Positions 26,021-33,997 of a stretch of 64,000 bases of DNA are shown one piece after another. The stretch's first letter is position 1. Each line of letters starts with the position of its first letter. Both the position numbers and the translations under genes were made by a program. This DNA comes from Ferrovibrio sp. MS7. Its GTDB lineage: Bacteria; Pseudomonadota; Alphaproteobacteria; Ferrovibrionales; Ferrovibrionaceae. The DNA lies in NCBI RefSeq assembly GCF_038404985.1, contig NZ_JBBKBA010000001.1:62001-126000 (forward strand), in the 5' to 3' direction. Below the pieces are notes generated by a model. It saw only the letters and a program-made list of their open reading frames with translations. It ran no database searches and was not told where the DNA came from.

Positions 26021-28840
26021 CTAAGCCGCGTCCTTGCGGGCGGCGGGCTTTGGCGCCGCCTTGGTGCCAGCGGCGACCTTGGTCGGCGCCGCCTTCTCTT
26101 CCACCTGGGTCAGCAGTTTCAGCAGGTGGCGCTCGATCTGCCGCAGCCGCGCCTCATCGTGAATCTTCTGGCCCGTCAGGTCCTGGACATAGAAGACGTC
26201 CACGGCGCGTTCGCCATAGGTGGCGATATGGGCCGAGCGGATCGAGAGATTGAGATCGTAGAGGCCACGCGTCACTTCGTAGAGGAAGCCCGGGCGGTCG
26301 CGGCCATTCACTTCCACCACGGTGTGGCGGTTGGAGGCGTTGTTGTCGATCAGCACTACCGGCGCCACCTTGAACACGCGGGTGCGGCTCGGCAGGCCGG
26401 GCTTGTCGCCGCCCAGCACCAGGCGCGGGCGCAGATCACCTGCCAGGGTGCGCTGAATCGCGGTGGAAAGCCGCGCCAGCTTGTCCGGGCGGTCGAAAGC
26501 CTTGCCCTCGGTGTCCTGGACAAAGAAGGTATCCAGCGCCATGCCGTCGGTGGTGGTGAAGATCTTGGCATCCACGATATTGCCGCCGGTAGCGGCGATG
26601 GCGCCGGCAACGCGGGCGAACAGGCCAGGATGATCCGGCGCGTAGAGCGTCAGTTCGGTAACATCGCGAAAACCATCGACGCGGGTTTCGAGCGTCAGTG
26701 TGCGCTTCTCCTTATCCGCCACGCGCATCAGCCGAGCATGGCGCAGGATGGTCTCGGCATCATTCGAGAACCAGTAATTCTCGTAATGCCGCTTGAGCAG
26801 TTCGTCCTGCTCCTTCACCGGCCAATCCGGCAGCCGGGCGCGCACGGTCTGCTTGGTCTCGGTGATGCGCTGCTCGCGGCCACGGGTGGAGAAGCCGCCG
26901 GAGAGGAATTCCTCGGCGCGATAGTATAGCTCGCGCAAGAGCTGGCCCTTCCAGCCATTCCACACATTCGGCCCCACGGCGCGGATATCGGCCACCGTCA
27001 GCACCAGCAGCAGGCGCAGGCGCTCCGGGCTCTGGATCAGGTTGGCGAAATCCACCACGGTCTTGGGATCGGCGATATCGCGCTTGAAGGCGGTGGCCGA
27101 CATGGCGAGATGCCAGCGGACCAGCCAGGCGACGGTTTCGGTCTCGGCCGGCGACAGGCCGAAGCGCGGCCCGAGTTTCAGCCCCACCTTCTCGCCGAGA
27201 ATGGAATGGTCGCCGCCCCGGCCCTTGGCGATATCGTGCAGCAACAACGCGACATAAAGCACGCGGCGCGACACGATCTGATGGATCACCTGCACCGCCA
27301 ACGGATGCTCTTCGGCCAGCGCGCCGTTTTCAATGCGCGAGAGCAGGCCGATGGCGCGGATGGTATGCTCGTCCACGGTATAGACGTGATACATGTCGTG
27401 CTGCATCTGCGCCACGACACGGCCGAAATCCGGTACGAAGCGACCCAGGATGCCGGCTTCGTTGAGCCGCCGCAGTGTTGTCTCCGGGTCGTTCTTCGAG
27501 GTCAGCATCTCGATGAACAGCCGGTTGGCTTCGGCATCGTTGCGCAAGGCGGCACCGATCAGCTTCAGATTCTGCCGCACCAGGCGCAAGGCATCGGGAT
27601 GGATATCCAGCCCCTGCTCCTGCGCCAGATGGAACAGCCGCAGCATCTTCACCGGCTCGGCGATGAAAAGCTGCTGATCCTGAAGATTGAGCCGGCCGCC
27701 TTCGTTGACGAAGCCATCCATCGCCTTGGGGCGGCGGATTTTCGATTTCAGCACCGCCAGCGGTTTCTTCTTCTTGTGCCGCTCCTCAAGCGCCGCGGCG
27801 AAGATGCGGGTGAGGTCGCCAACTTCCTTGGCCGCGAGATAGTAGCGCTTCATGAAGCGCTCGACATCCTTGCGCCCCGGACGGTCGGCATAGCCCATCG
27901 CCTTGGCGATCTCGGTCTGCAGATCGAAGGTCAGGCGCTCCTCGGGCCGGCCGGCGAGGTAATGCAGGTGGCAGCGCACGGTCCAGAGGAATTCATTGGC
28001 CTGGGTATAGCGACGGTATTCTTCCGCCGAAAGCAGGCCACGCTCGATCAGGCCATCGAGATCGGCGACACCATAGACATACTTGGCGATCCACAGCAGC
28101 GTGTGCAGATCGCGCAGGCCGCCCTTGCCTTCCTTGATATTCGGCTCGACCAGATAGCGCGAGTCGCCCATGCGCTGATGCCGGTCGTCGCGTTCGCCGA
28201 GCTTCTTCTCGATGAAGTCCGGGCCAGTCTTGGCCATCACCTCGGTCTGGAAGCGGCGCCAGAGCGACTGCGCCAGATCCTGCTCGCCCCAAATCCAGCG
28301 CTGCTCCAGCAAGGCTGTGCGGATGGTGAGGTCGCCCATGGAAAGCCGGAGGCATTCCTCCACCGAGCGCGTCGAGTGGCCGACCTTCAAGCCCATATCC
28401 CAGAAGAGATAGAGCATGTATTCCACCACCTGCTCGCCCCAGGGGGTCTGCTTGTAGGGGAACAGGAACAGCAGATCGACATCCGAGAACGGCGCCATCT
28501 CGCCCCGGCCATAGCCGCCGACCGCGACGATGGAGAGCTTTTCCGCCGCCGTGGGATTGGGCAGGCGGTAGACCCGCTGGGTGGTGAAATCGAAAGTGAG
28601 CCGGATGATCTGGTCGATCAGGAAGGCCTGGGCCCGGCGCGTCACCAGCGCGCTGGCGCCGGCCAGGAAGCGGGCGCGGATCGCCTCGCGGCCATGATTC
28701 AGCGCTGCTTTCAGCAGCACCAGAGCCTGGGCGCGCTGCTCAGTGGCGCCGTTCTTGCCCTCGGCGGGCAAGGCTTCGAGCTGCAACAGCAGGCTCTTGC
28801 GGTCGATAATGGCGCGGCGGTCGGGAATCGCGTTCAGCAT
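26021..28840 (-). CDS. glnD: Bifunctional PII uridylyltransferase / uridylyl-removing enzyme
   Basis: GlnD senses glutamine and adds UMP to PII or removes it. ATG 28840 (MLNAIPDRRAIIDRK) is the natural start; an open frame reaching further upstream runs into the neighbouring gene. The 939-aa product has the nucleotidyltransferase motif VGGYGRGEMAPFSDVDLL (GGYGRGE at about 108-114, SDVD at 119-122), then the segment EPNIKEGKGGLRDLHTLLW. An HD domain lies near residue 533 (LLLHDIAKGRGGDHS). Two C-terminal ACT domains lie at about 725-800 (YAPDHPGLFARVAGAIAAT) and 840-910 (VNGRDRPGFLYEVTRGLYD), and the protein ends in a lysine/alanine-rich tail. Confidence 0.96.
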   Translation of the reverse strand: MLNAIPDRRAIIDRKSLLLQLEALPAEGKNGATEQRAQALVLLKAALNHGREAIRARFLAGASALVTRRAQAFLIDQIIRLTFDFTTQRVYRLPNPTAAEKLSIVAVGGYGRGEMAPFSDVDLLFLFPYKQTPWGEQVVEYMLYLFWDMGLKVGHSTRSVEECLRLSMGDLTIRTALLEQRWIWGEQDLAQSLWRRFQTEVMAKTGPDFIEKKLGERDDRHQRMGDSRYLVEPNIKEGKGGLRDLHTLLWIAKYVYGVADLDGLIERGLLSAEEYRRYTQANEFLWTVRCHLHYLAGRPEERLTFDLQTEIAKAMGYADRPGRKDVERFMKRYYLAAKEVGDLTRIFAAALEERHKKKKPLAVLKSKIRRPKAMDGFVNEGGRLNLQDQQLFIAEPVKMLRLFHLAQEQGLDIHPDALRLVRQNLKLIGAALRNDAEANRLFIEMLTSKNDPETTLRRLNEAGILGRFVPDFGRVVAQMQHDMYHVYTVDEHTIRAIGLLSRIENGALAEEHPLAVQVIHQIVSRRVLYVALLLHDIAKGRGGDHSILGEKVGLKLGPRFGLSPAETETVAWLVRWHLAMSATAFKRDIADPKTVVDFANLIQSPERLRLLLVLTVADIRAVGPNVWNGWKGQLLRELYYRAEEFLSGGFSTRGREQRITETKQTVRARLPDWPVKEQDELLKRHYENYWFSNDAETILRHARLMRVADKEKRTLTLETRVDGFRDVTELTLYAPDHPGLFARVAGAIAATGGNIVDAKIFTTTDGMALDTFFVQDTEGKAFDRPDKLARLSTAIQRTLAGDLRPRLVLGGDKPGLPSRTRVFKVAPVVLIDNNASNRHTVVEVNGRDRPGFLYEVTRGLYDLNLSIRSAHIATYGERAVDVFYVQDLTGQKIHDEARLRQIERHLLKLLTQVEEKAAPTKVAAGTKAAPKPAARKDAA

Positions 28841-28869
28841 GGGCTTTATATATCGCGGCGCGGGCCGGA

Positions 28870-29649
28870 TTACACGCTTTGCATGTTGATCATGCCGCCG
28901 CCGTCGATCACCAGGGTCTGGCCGGTGGTGAAGCTGCCGGCCCGGGAAGCCAGGAACACGGCGGCGCCGGCAATCTCGTCGGGGTCGCCGATGCGTTTCA
29001 GCGCATAGCCCTGGGTTGCGCGCTTGGCGATATCCGGATTCTCCCATAGCGCGCGGGCGAAATCGGTCTTGATCAGACCCGGCGCGATGCAGTTGGCGCG
29101 AATCTGGGCCTGGCCCCATTCCACCGCCAGGTTCCGCGCCAGGGCCATGTCGGCTGCCTTGGAAATGCCATAGGCGCCGAGCAGGCTTGAGCCGATCAGG
29201 CCGCCGATGGAGGAGATGATGATGATGGCGCCGCCCTCACCGCGCTCGGCCATACCGGGCGCCACCATGTTGCAGAGCCAGTGATTGCTCTTGATGTTGC
29301 ATTGCATGATCTTGTCGAAGGCATCATCGGGGATATCGCGCGACGGCCCGAAATACGGATTCACCGCCGCGTTGCAGACCAGCACGTCGATGCGGCCCCA
29401 GGCCTTGTGCGTGGCATCGACCAATGCCTGCAACTGCGCCTTGTCGGATATATTGCACGGCACCACCATGGCCTCGCCGCCGGCCTCGCGAATCTCTGCG
29501 GCCACCTTCTCGCAGGCTTCGGCCTTGCGGCTGGACACCACCACGCGCGCGCCATGCTGCGCCAGGCGCAAGGCGATGGAACGGCCGATGCCGCGGCTGG
29601 AACCCGTGACCAGGGCCACCTTGCCGCGCAGATCGAACAGGCTATCCAT
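28870..29649 (-). CDS. Short-chain dehydrogenase/reductase
   Basis: The 259-aa protein is a classical SDR: cofactor motif TGSSRGIG (about 15-22), CNAAVNPYFGP, and a catalytic Ser146/147-Tyr160-Lys164 set in IISSIGG and YGISK. The C-terminal part has KRIGDPDEIAGAAVFLASRA and GQTLVIDGGG. Such enzymes oxidise or reduce a hydroxyl/keto group with NAD(P). The substrate cannot be read from the sequence. It is 29 bp ahead of glnD and may share its transcript. Confidence 0.9.
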   Translation of the reverse strand: MDSLFDLRGKVALVTGSSRGIGRSIALRLAQHGARVVVSSRKAEACEKVAAEIREAGGEAMVVPCNISDKAQLQALVDATHKAWGRIDVLVCNAAVNPYFGPSRDIPDDAFDKIMQCNIKSNHWLCNMVAPGMAERGEGGAIIIISSIGGLIGSSLLGAYGISKAADMALARNLAVEWGQAQIRANCIAPGLIKTDFARALWENPDIAKRATQGYALKRIGDPDEIAGAAVFLASRAGSFTTGQTLVIDGGGMINMQSV

Positions 29650-29714
29650 ATCCCTTCCTCCCTTTTATGCCCCCGAGCTTAGACGCCATGATGACCCAAG
29701 CCTATAGTGACGCC

Positions 29715-30272
29715 ATGCGCAAATTCGCCCTGCTCTTGCTGCCCCTCTTGCTGCTCGCCGCCTGTTCCGAACCGGCGTCACGCCAGCCGACCGGCCCGTC
29801 ATCAAGCGCGCCGCCGCCTCCCCCGCCGCCGCCGCCGCTTGCCGCCGCCGCCCGCATCGAGGGCGACTGGCTGGGCATCCGCGTGCGCGGCCCGGCTGCG
29901 ATCGAAAGCGCCAGCCTGGTCGATCCCGATGGCCGTGCCCATGCCGCCAGCCGCATCACCTTCCCGGCGCTGTCGAGCAGCGGCAGCGGTGAGACGGAAA
30001 GCCGGGTCGGGCGGCCGAGCGTGGTGCTCGGCGGTTCCGGCGGTTCCTCCAGCGGCATCGATGCCGGCATCGGCCTGAGCCTGCCGATCCAGAATCCGTT
30101 TTCCTCCTCCAGCCGGCCGGCCCGCCCGCCCATGGTGCTGAGCCAGGCGGAATTCACCCTGCCGGCGCCGGTGCTGGCACGCTACCGCGCCGATATGGGC
30201 CAGGGCTGGCGCCTGCGGCTCAGCCATGGCGGCCAAGGGGAAATCCTGCCGGCGCCCGCTCCGGATAACTGA
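29715..30272 (+). CDS. Putative lipoprotein of unknown function
   Basis: Starting at ATG 29715 the 185-aa product has a lipoprotein signal (MRKFALLLLPLLLLAAC) with the lipid-modified cysteine at residue 17, followed by a poly-proline stretch. A domain follows with EGDWLGIRVRGPAAIESASLV and PPMVLSQAEFTLPAPVLARYRA. Upstream ATG codons at 29688 and 29691 would only lengthen the n-region. I do not recognise a family; the protein should be anchored to the inner face of the outer membrane or to the inner membrane. Confidence 0.7.
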   Translation: MRKFALLLLPLLLLAACSEPASRQPTGPSSSAPPPPPPPPPLAAAARIEGDWLGIRVRGPAAIESASLVDPDGRAHAASRITFPALSSSGSGETESRVGRPSVVLGGSGGSSSGIDAGIGLSLPIQNPFSSSSRPARPPMVLSQAEFTLPAPVLARYRADMGQGWRLRLSHGGQGEILPAPAPDN

Positions 30273-30335
30273 GACGGCCCGGCAAGTTCTGCCGGTTAAC
30301 TATTTTATAATGCCGAAAAACAGGCAAAAATAAAC

Positions 30336-30351
30336 TGGCACACGGCCTGCA
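30336..30351 (+). promoter_or_regulatory. Sigma-54 (-24/-12) promoter of the 30388 gene
   Basis: TGGCACA-CGGC-CTGCA matches the consensus TGGCACG-N4-TTGCA with GG and GC exactly 12 bp apart. It lies 37 bp before the ATG of the next gene, with an AGGAGG ribosome site between. Confidence 0.75.
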
Positions 30352-30387
30352 TTAACCCTCCCGAGACATCGCAGGAGGATACCGACC

Positions 30388-30849
30388 ATGGCCATTGCAT
30401 TGCTGTCGTTGCGCCAGGCCCAGAAGGCCGAGCCGCGCTTGAAGGCTGCCCTCAATATCGACGGCGAGCGCCTTGAGGCGCCGCTTACCGCGCGCGAGCG
30501 CATGGAGATGCGCGAAGGCATCCCGAGCGGCCTGACCCCGCGCCAGTATGTGCAGGGCCTCTCGGCCAAGCTGCGCGAGCAGAGCCGCGAGCAGATGGCC
30601 TGGGCCTTGGGCCGGGTGGAAACCGCCGAACTCGATACCCTGGTACGCCAGATCGCCAAGATGAAGGGCCGCTACGCCACCCTGCTGCTGGAATATGCCC
30701 AGGGCGACCGTCCGATGCGGCCGACCGCTGCCGCCGAATTGAAAGGCCTGCGCGAGCAGATCGCCGAAATGGAATACGGCTTCGAGATGCTGAAGGAAGC
30801 GATCCTCGAAGGCACCGCCGAGGTGATCGGCGTGCGCGCTGTGGAATAA
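30388..30849 (+). CDS. Unknown coiled protein under a sigma-54 promoter
   Basis: The 153-aa product has no signal peptide or membrane segment. It begins MAIALLSLRQAQKAEPRLKA, has an Arg/Glu-rich central part (LTARERMEMREGIPSGLTPRQ) and ends with two long helices (MKGRYATLLLEYAQGD and ELKGLREQIAEMEYGFEMLK) that look like a coiled-coil pair. An excellent ribosome site (GCAGGAGG) precedes ATG 30388. The -24/-12 promoter suggests co-regulation with flagellar genes through FlbD, although other sigma-54 activators cannot be excluded. A flagellar accessory or motor-associated protein is a reasonable guess only. Confidence 0.7.
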   Translation: MAIALLSLRQAQKAEPRLKAALNIDGERLEAPLTARERMEMREGIPSGLTPRQYVQGLSAKLREQSREQMAWALGRVETAELDTLVRQIAKMKGRYATLLLEYAQGDRPMRPTAAAELKGLREQIAEMEYGFEMLKEAILEGTAEVIGVRAVE

Positions 30850-30851
30850 AC

Positions 30852-31484
30852 TCAGCGCCGAATGTCAAACGCCAGGCGCAGCGCCAGGCCGGCCATGATG
30901 GTGGCCATGGCGCGCTGCTGCCAGAGGATGATTTTCGGGTGGCGTGACAGCCACTCACCGATACGGCCGGCAGCCTGCACCAGAAGGAGCAGGATGCCGG
31001 CCGCTATCACGCTGTAGACGGTGGCCAGCACCAGCACCTGCGCCATCACCGGGCCGCGCTCCGGCGCGACGAATTGCGGCAGCAGCGCGAGAAAGAACAA
31101 GGCGGTTTTCGGATTGGTGAGATTGGTGATCAGCGCATCGCGCGCGATGCGCCACAGATCGCTGCTGCCCTGGCGTGCCGGATCAAGCGCGAAGGCCCCG
31201 GTGCCGCGCCAGGCCTGCCAGGCGAGATAAAGCAGATAGGCGGCGCCGATGGCGCGCACCACGTCATAGCTCCACGGCACTTCGCGCACCAGGGCGGCAA
31301 GACCGATGGCGGTGGCGAAGGCATGGCCATACCAGCCGAGGATCAGGCCAAGCACGGAAGCGACACCGGCGCGGCGCCCCTGGCCGACGCTGCGCGACAG
31401 CACGAACAGCACATTCGGCCCTGGCGTGACGGCAAAAACCGCGACGGCAGCGGCAAAGGTGATCAGCGTGGTGAGCGACAGCAT
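30852..31484 (-). CDS. LysE/RhtB-family amino-acid exporter (copy 2)
   Basis: The 210-aa integral membrane protein has about six hydrophobic segments and the LysE/RhtB marks AVFAVTPGPNVLFVLSRSVG near the N-terminus and NLTNPKTALFFLALLPQFV in the middle. Members export amino acids such as threonine, homoserine or leucine. Its ATG directly abuts the TGA of the gene at 31485 (TGAATG), so the two are co-translated. Both proteins end ALRLAFD-x-RR, which points to a tandem duplication. Confidence 0.88.
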   Translation of the reverse strand: MLSLTTLITFAAAVAVFAVTPGPNVLFVLSRSVGQGRRAGVASVLGLILGWYGHAFATAIGLAALVREVPWSYDVVRAIGAAYLLYLAWQAWRGTGAFALDPARQGSSDLWRIARDALITNLTNPKTALFFLALLPQFVAPERGPVMAQVLVLATVYSVIAAGILLLLVQAAGRIGEWLSRHPKIILWQQRAMATIMAGLALRLAFDIRR

Positions 31485-32114
31485 TCAGCGCCGCGCATCG
31501 AAGGCAAGGCGCAACGCCAGGCCGGCAAAAACCAGACCCAACAGGCGGTTCTGCCAGGCGAGGAAGCCTGGGCGGCGGCGCAGCCAGTCGCCGAAGCGGC
31601 TGCCCAAGAGGCTCACCGGCACCAGCACGATGGCGCCGGCGACATTGAGAATGCTGGCGAGGATGAGCGCCTGCTGCAACGCCGTGTCCGGGCGCGGCTC
31701 CATGAATTGCGGGAACAGCGCCAGGAAGAACAACGCCACTTTCGGGTTCAGCACATTGCAGAGGAAGCCCTGACGCAAAACCGCCCAGAAGGAAATCGGC
31801 GCCACCGTGCCTTGCTCAAGCTGCAGGCCGCCGCTGCCGCGCAGGGCCTGAAAGGCGAGCCACAGCAGATAGGCGGCGCCGGCATAGCGGATGGCATCGA
31901 AGGCGAAGGGGGCGAGCAAAAGCACGCCGCTCAAACTCAGGCCCGCGACCACCGCATGCACATAGCAGCCGAGCGAAATGCCGAGCGTCGAGACCAGGCC
32001 GGCCATGCGGCCTTGCGCCACGGCGCGGGTCAGCACCATCAGCATGTCGGGGCCGGGCGTGACCGCCAGCGCGAGCGCGGCGGCAGCGAAGGTGAGCAGG
32101 GTCGCGGTTTCCAT
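31485..32114 (-). CDS. LysE/RhtB-family amino-acid exporter (copy 1)
   Basis: The start is ATG 32114, where the hydrophobic N-terminus METATLLTFAAAALALAVTP begins; the longer open frame upstream overlaps the dioxygenase gene. The 209-aa product shows VTPGPDMLMVLTRAVAQGR and NVLNPKVALFFLALFPQFM and about six membrane helices. It is the upstream partner of the abutting paralogue and is probably a paired or broad-range amino-acid exporter. Confidence 0.87.
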   Translation of the reverse strand: METATLLTFAAAALALAVTPGPDMLMVLTRAVAQGRMAGLVSTLGISLGCYVHAVVAGLSLSGVLLLAPFAFDAIRYAGAAYLLWLAFQALRGSGGLQLEQGTVAPISFWAVLRQGFLCNVLNPKVALFFLALFPQFMEPRPDTALQQALILASILNVAGAIVLVPVSLLGSRFGDWLRRRPGFLAWQNRLLGLVFAGLALRLAFDARR

Positions 32115-32149
32115 GAGGGCAGAGTGGCGCCGCCACCCATGCCGGTCAA

Positions 32150-32725
32150 CTAACCGCCAAGGATGAAATTGTAGCGGCCCAATCGACCCTCCGGCGTCTG
32201 TGTCATCTGCAGCAGCAGCCGCACATCGAACAGGCTGTCGCGGTCGTTGCCGGCCTCGCCGGGAAAATAGAGCTGCGTGGTGAGCGGGCGGGCCTGCGGC
32301 GTGGCATAGACCTTCACATGCACATGCCGGGTGCGGCCGCCATAGGCGCCGGGCAGGATGGTATCGAGGCGCCATTCGCCTTCGCCATTGGCCATGACAT
32401 GGCCGCGCAGACGGAAACCCTGGTTATCGTATTGCCCCGCCGCATCGGCCTGCCAGACCTCGATCTTGGCGCCGACCAGCGGGCGGCAGCGCGGATCCAG
32501 TGCCCGGCCTTCCAGCCGCAGCGCCTCGCCGTCCATGCCGGGTTCGCGCAAAGAACGCTTCAGCGGCGCGCGCGGGGTGAAATACGGTCCCGCCGTCTGG
32601 CGCGGGGTGGCCGGGCCGCAGCCCGGCGTCGGCTGCGCTTCCGCGCTCGCCCCAATCAGGCAGGCGGCACCGCTGCCAAGCAACGGCAGGCCGGCAGCGG
32701 CAAGCAGAAAGTGACGGCGGCGCAT
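32150..32725 (-). CDS. Exported intradiol ring-cleavage dioxygenase-like protein
   Basis: Intradiol dioxygenases open catechol-type rings with non-haem Fe(III). The 191-aa protein has the start MRRRHFLLAAAGLPLLGSGA, a Tat-like leader, followed by the family opener PRQTAGPYFTP and EVWQADAAGQYDN. The iron ligands can be placed at Tyr99, Tyr128, His134 and His136 (AYGGRTRHVHVKV). The four ligands are complete, so it is probably active. A periplasmic location is unusual compared with cytoplasmic catechol and protocatechuate dioxygenases; the substrate is unknown. Confidence 0.85.
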   Translation of the reverse strand: MRRRHFLLAAAGLPLLGSGAACLIGASAEAQPTPGCGPATPRQTAGPYFTPRAPLKRSLREPGMDGEALRLEGRALDPRCRPLVGAKIEVWQADAAGQYDNQGFRLRGHVMANGEGEWRLDTILPGAYGGRTRHVHVKVYATPQARPLTTQLYFPGEAGNDRDSLFDVRLLLQMTQTPEGRLGRYNFILGG

Positions 32726-32811
32726 GGTCTTATTCCCCCGGATTGGCCCAAGCTACTGCACGGCCGAAGCGGCGGATTCCTGTTTCACAACTCGGTGTTC
32801 AAACTTGCCGC

Positions 32812-32840
32812 TTGACTTTTAGTACGACCGTTCGTATCTT
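32812..32840 (+). promoter_or_regulatory. TetR gene promoter with operator inside
   Basis: TTGACT (32812-32817) and TATCTT (32835-32840) are spaced by exactly 17 bp. Inside lies the palindrome TACGA-CCGT-TCGTA (32823-32836), overlapping the -10. Binding by the encoded repressor would block its own promoter. The expected transcription start (about 7 bp after the -10) falls on the A of ATG 32847. Confidence 0.75.
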
Positions 32841-32846
32841 GTGGCC

Positions 32847-33467
32847 ATGAGCAAAGGCGCACGCACCAAGGAAACCATCGTCTCGGAGGCCATGAAGGCC
32901 GCGAGCGTGGAGGGTTTCAACGGCCTCTCGATCGGCGGCCTGGCGACCAAGCTGGGCATGTCGAAGAGCGGGCTGTTCGCCCATTTCGGCTCCAAGGAGG
33001 AATTGCAGAAGGCGGTGATGGATGCCGCCACTGCCCGCTTCCTGGAAGCCGTGTGGAAGCCGGCGCGCGCCGCGCCGCGCGGCCTGCCGCGCCTGCGCAC
33101 CATGTTCACTGCCTGGCTGGAATGGACCGGTTCCAACCCCGACCTGCCAGGCGGCTGCATCATCACGGCGGCAGCCACCGAGATGGACGACAAGCCCGGC
33201 CCGGTGCGCGACAAGCTGGTAACGATGCAGCAGGAATGGCTGGCGACGCTCGCCCGCTCCGCCGAACTGGCGGTGCGCGAGGGCCATTTCCGCGAGGATC
33301 TCGATTGCCCGCAATTCGCCTTCGAACTCAGCGGCATCGTGCTGAGCCTGTCTTTCTATAACCGCCTGCTGCGCGACCCGCAGGCACGCGGTCGCGCCGA
33401 AGCGGCCTTCGACGATCTGGTCGCCCGCGCCGCCGCGAAACCCGGCGGCGCCGCTAACGACCATTGA
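32847..33467 (+). CDS. TetR/AcrR-family transcriptional regulator
   Basis: From ATG 32847 the product is 206 aa. The N-terminal helix-turn-helix reads TKETIVSEAMKAASVEGFNG, LSIGGLATKLGMSKSGLFAH and FGSKEELQ, typical of TetR. The C-terminal domain with GGCIITAAATEMDDKPGPVR resembles the TetR_C group that often controls nearby exporters or hydrolases. In-frame GTG 32841 is possible but lies right at the -10 edge. The operator in the promoter implies autorepression; the divergent dioxygenase gene is a possible second target. Confidence 0.9.
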   Translation: MSKGARTKETIVSEAMKAASVEGFNGLSIGGLATKLGMSKSGLFAHFGSKEELQKAVMDAATARFLEAVWKPARAAPRGLPRLRTMFTAWLEWTGSNPDLPGGCIITAAATEMDDKPGPVRDKLVTMQQEWLATLARSAELAVREGHFREDLDCPQFAFELSGIVLSLSFYNRLLRDPQARGRAEAAFDDLVARAAAKPGGAANDH

Positions 33468-33552
33468 TTGCTGATTTTCAGTCAGTAGCGTCCCCAGACC
33501 AGCTTCCCCAGTAGCTTCCTCCCGACACAAGCGTTCCACTAAGGAGCCCGTC

Positions 33553-33891
33553 ATGACCTACCAACCCAATCGTCAGCAGATTGCCGCCGTAAAAAAGCAC
33601 GAACGGTCGGTTTTACGCCAATGGGAACGTGAGCTGGACCTTTCCTGGCTCAGCGGCGCCGAATTCCCCAGCCTTGCCGCGCTCGGCCTGCCCTGGTGGC
33701 AGTTGCTGCCGCTGGCCGCCTACACGCAGTTCCGCATCTGGCGCGAACGGGTGGCGGCACGGCAGCGGCTGGCCGATCTCGGCCGTGGCGCGCTGCATGA
33801 CCTCGGCATTGATCCAGGCCAGGCCGCCTTCGAGGCCGAGCAGCCGTTCTGGCGGCCACATCTGCTGCAGCGCGCCCGCGACAACGCCTGA
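33553..33891 (+). CDS. DUF1127-containing small protein
   Basis: The 112-aa product ends with the DUF1127 (YjiS-like) pattern RQRLADLGRGALHDLGIDPG and EAEQPFWRPH. The N-terminal half is Trp-rich (SWLSGAEFPSLAALGLPWWQ). Short DUF1127 proteins in alphaproteobacteria act in RNA turnover and phosphate or carbon metabolism, but this longer version is uncharacterised. An AAGGAG ribosome site precedes the ATG. A 12-bp sequence spanning the stop (AACGCCTGAGCC) is repeated directly after it. Confidence 0.75.
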   Translation: MTYQPNRQQIAAVKKHERSVLRQWERELDLSWLSGAEFPSLAALGLPWWQLLPLAAYTQFRIWRERVAARQRLADLGRGALHDLGIDPGQAAFEAEQPFWRPHLLQRARDNA

Positions 33892-33997
33892 GCCGATAAC
33901 GCCTGAGCCAGATTCACCCGAGCGAAACCCGCGCTTGGCCGCGCGCCCGGCAATGCTATGCTTCTCCCCATAAAAAAGTATCAGGGGGAAAGCGAGC

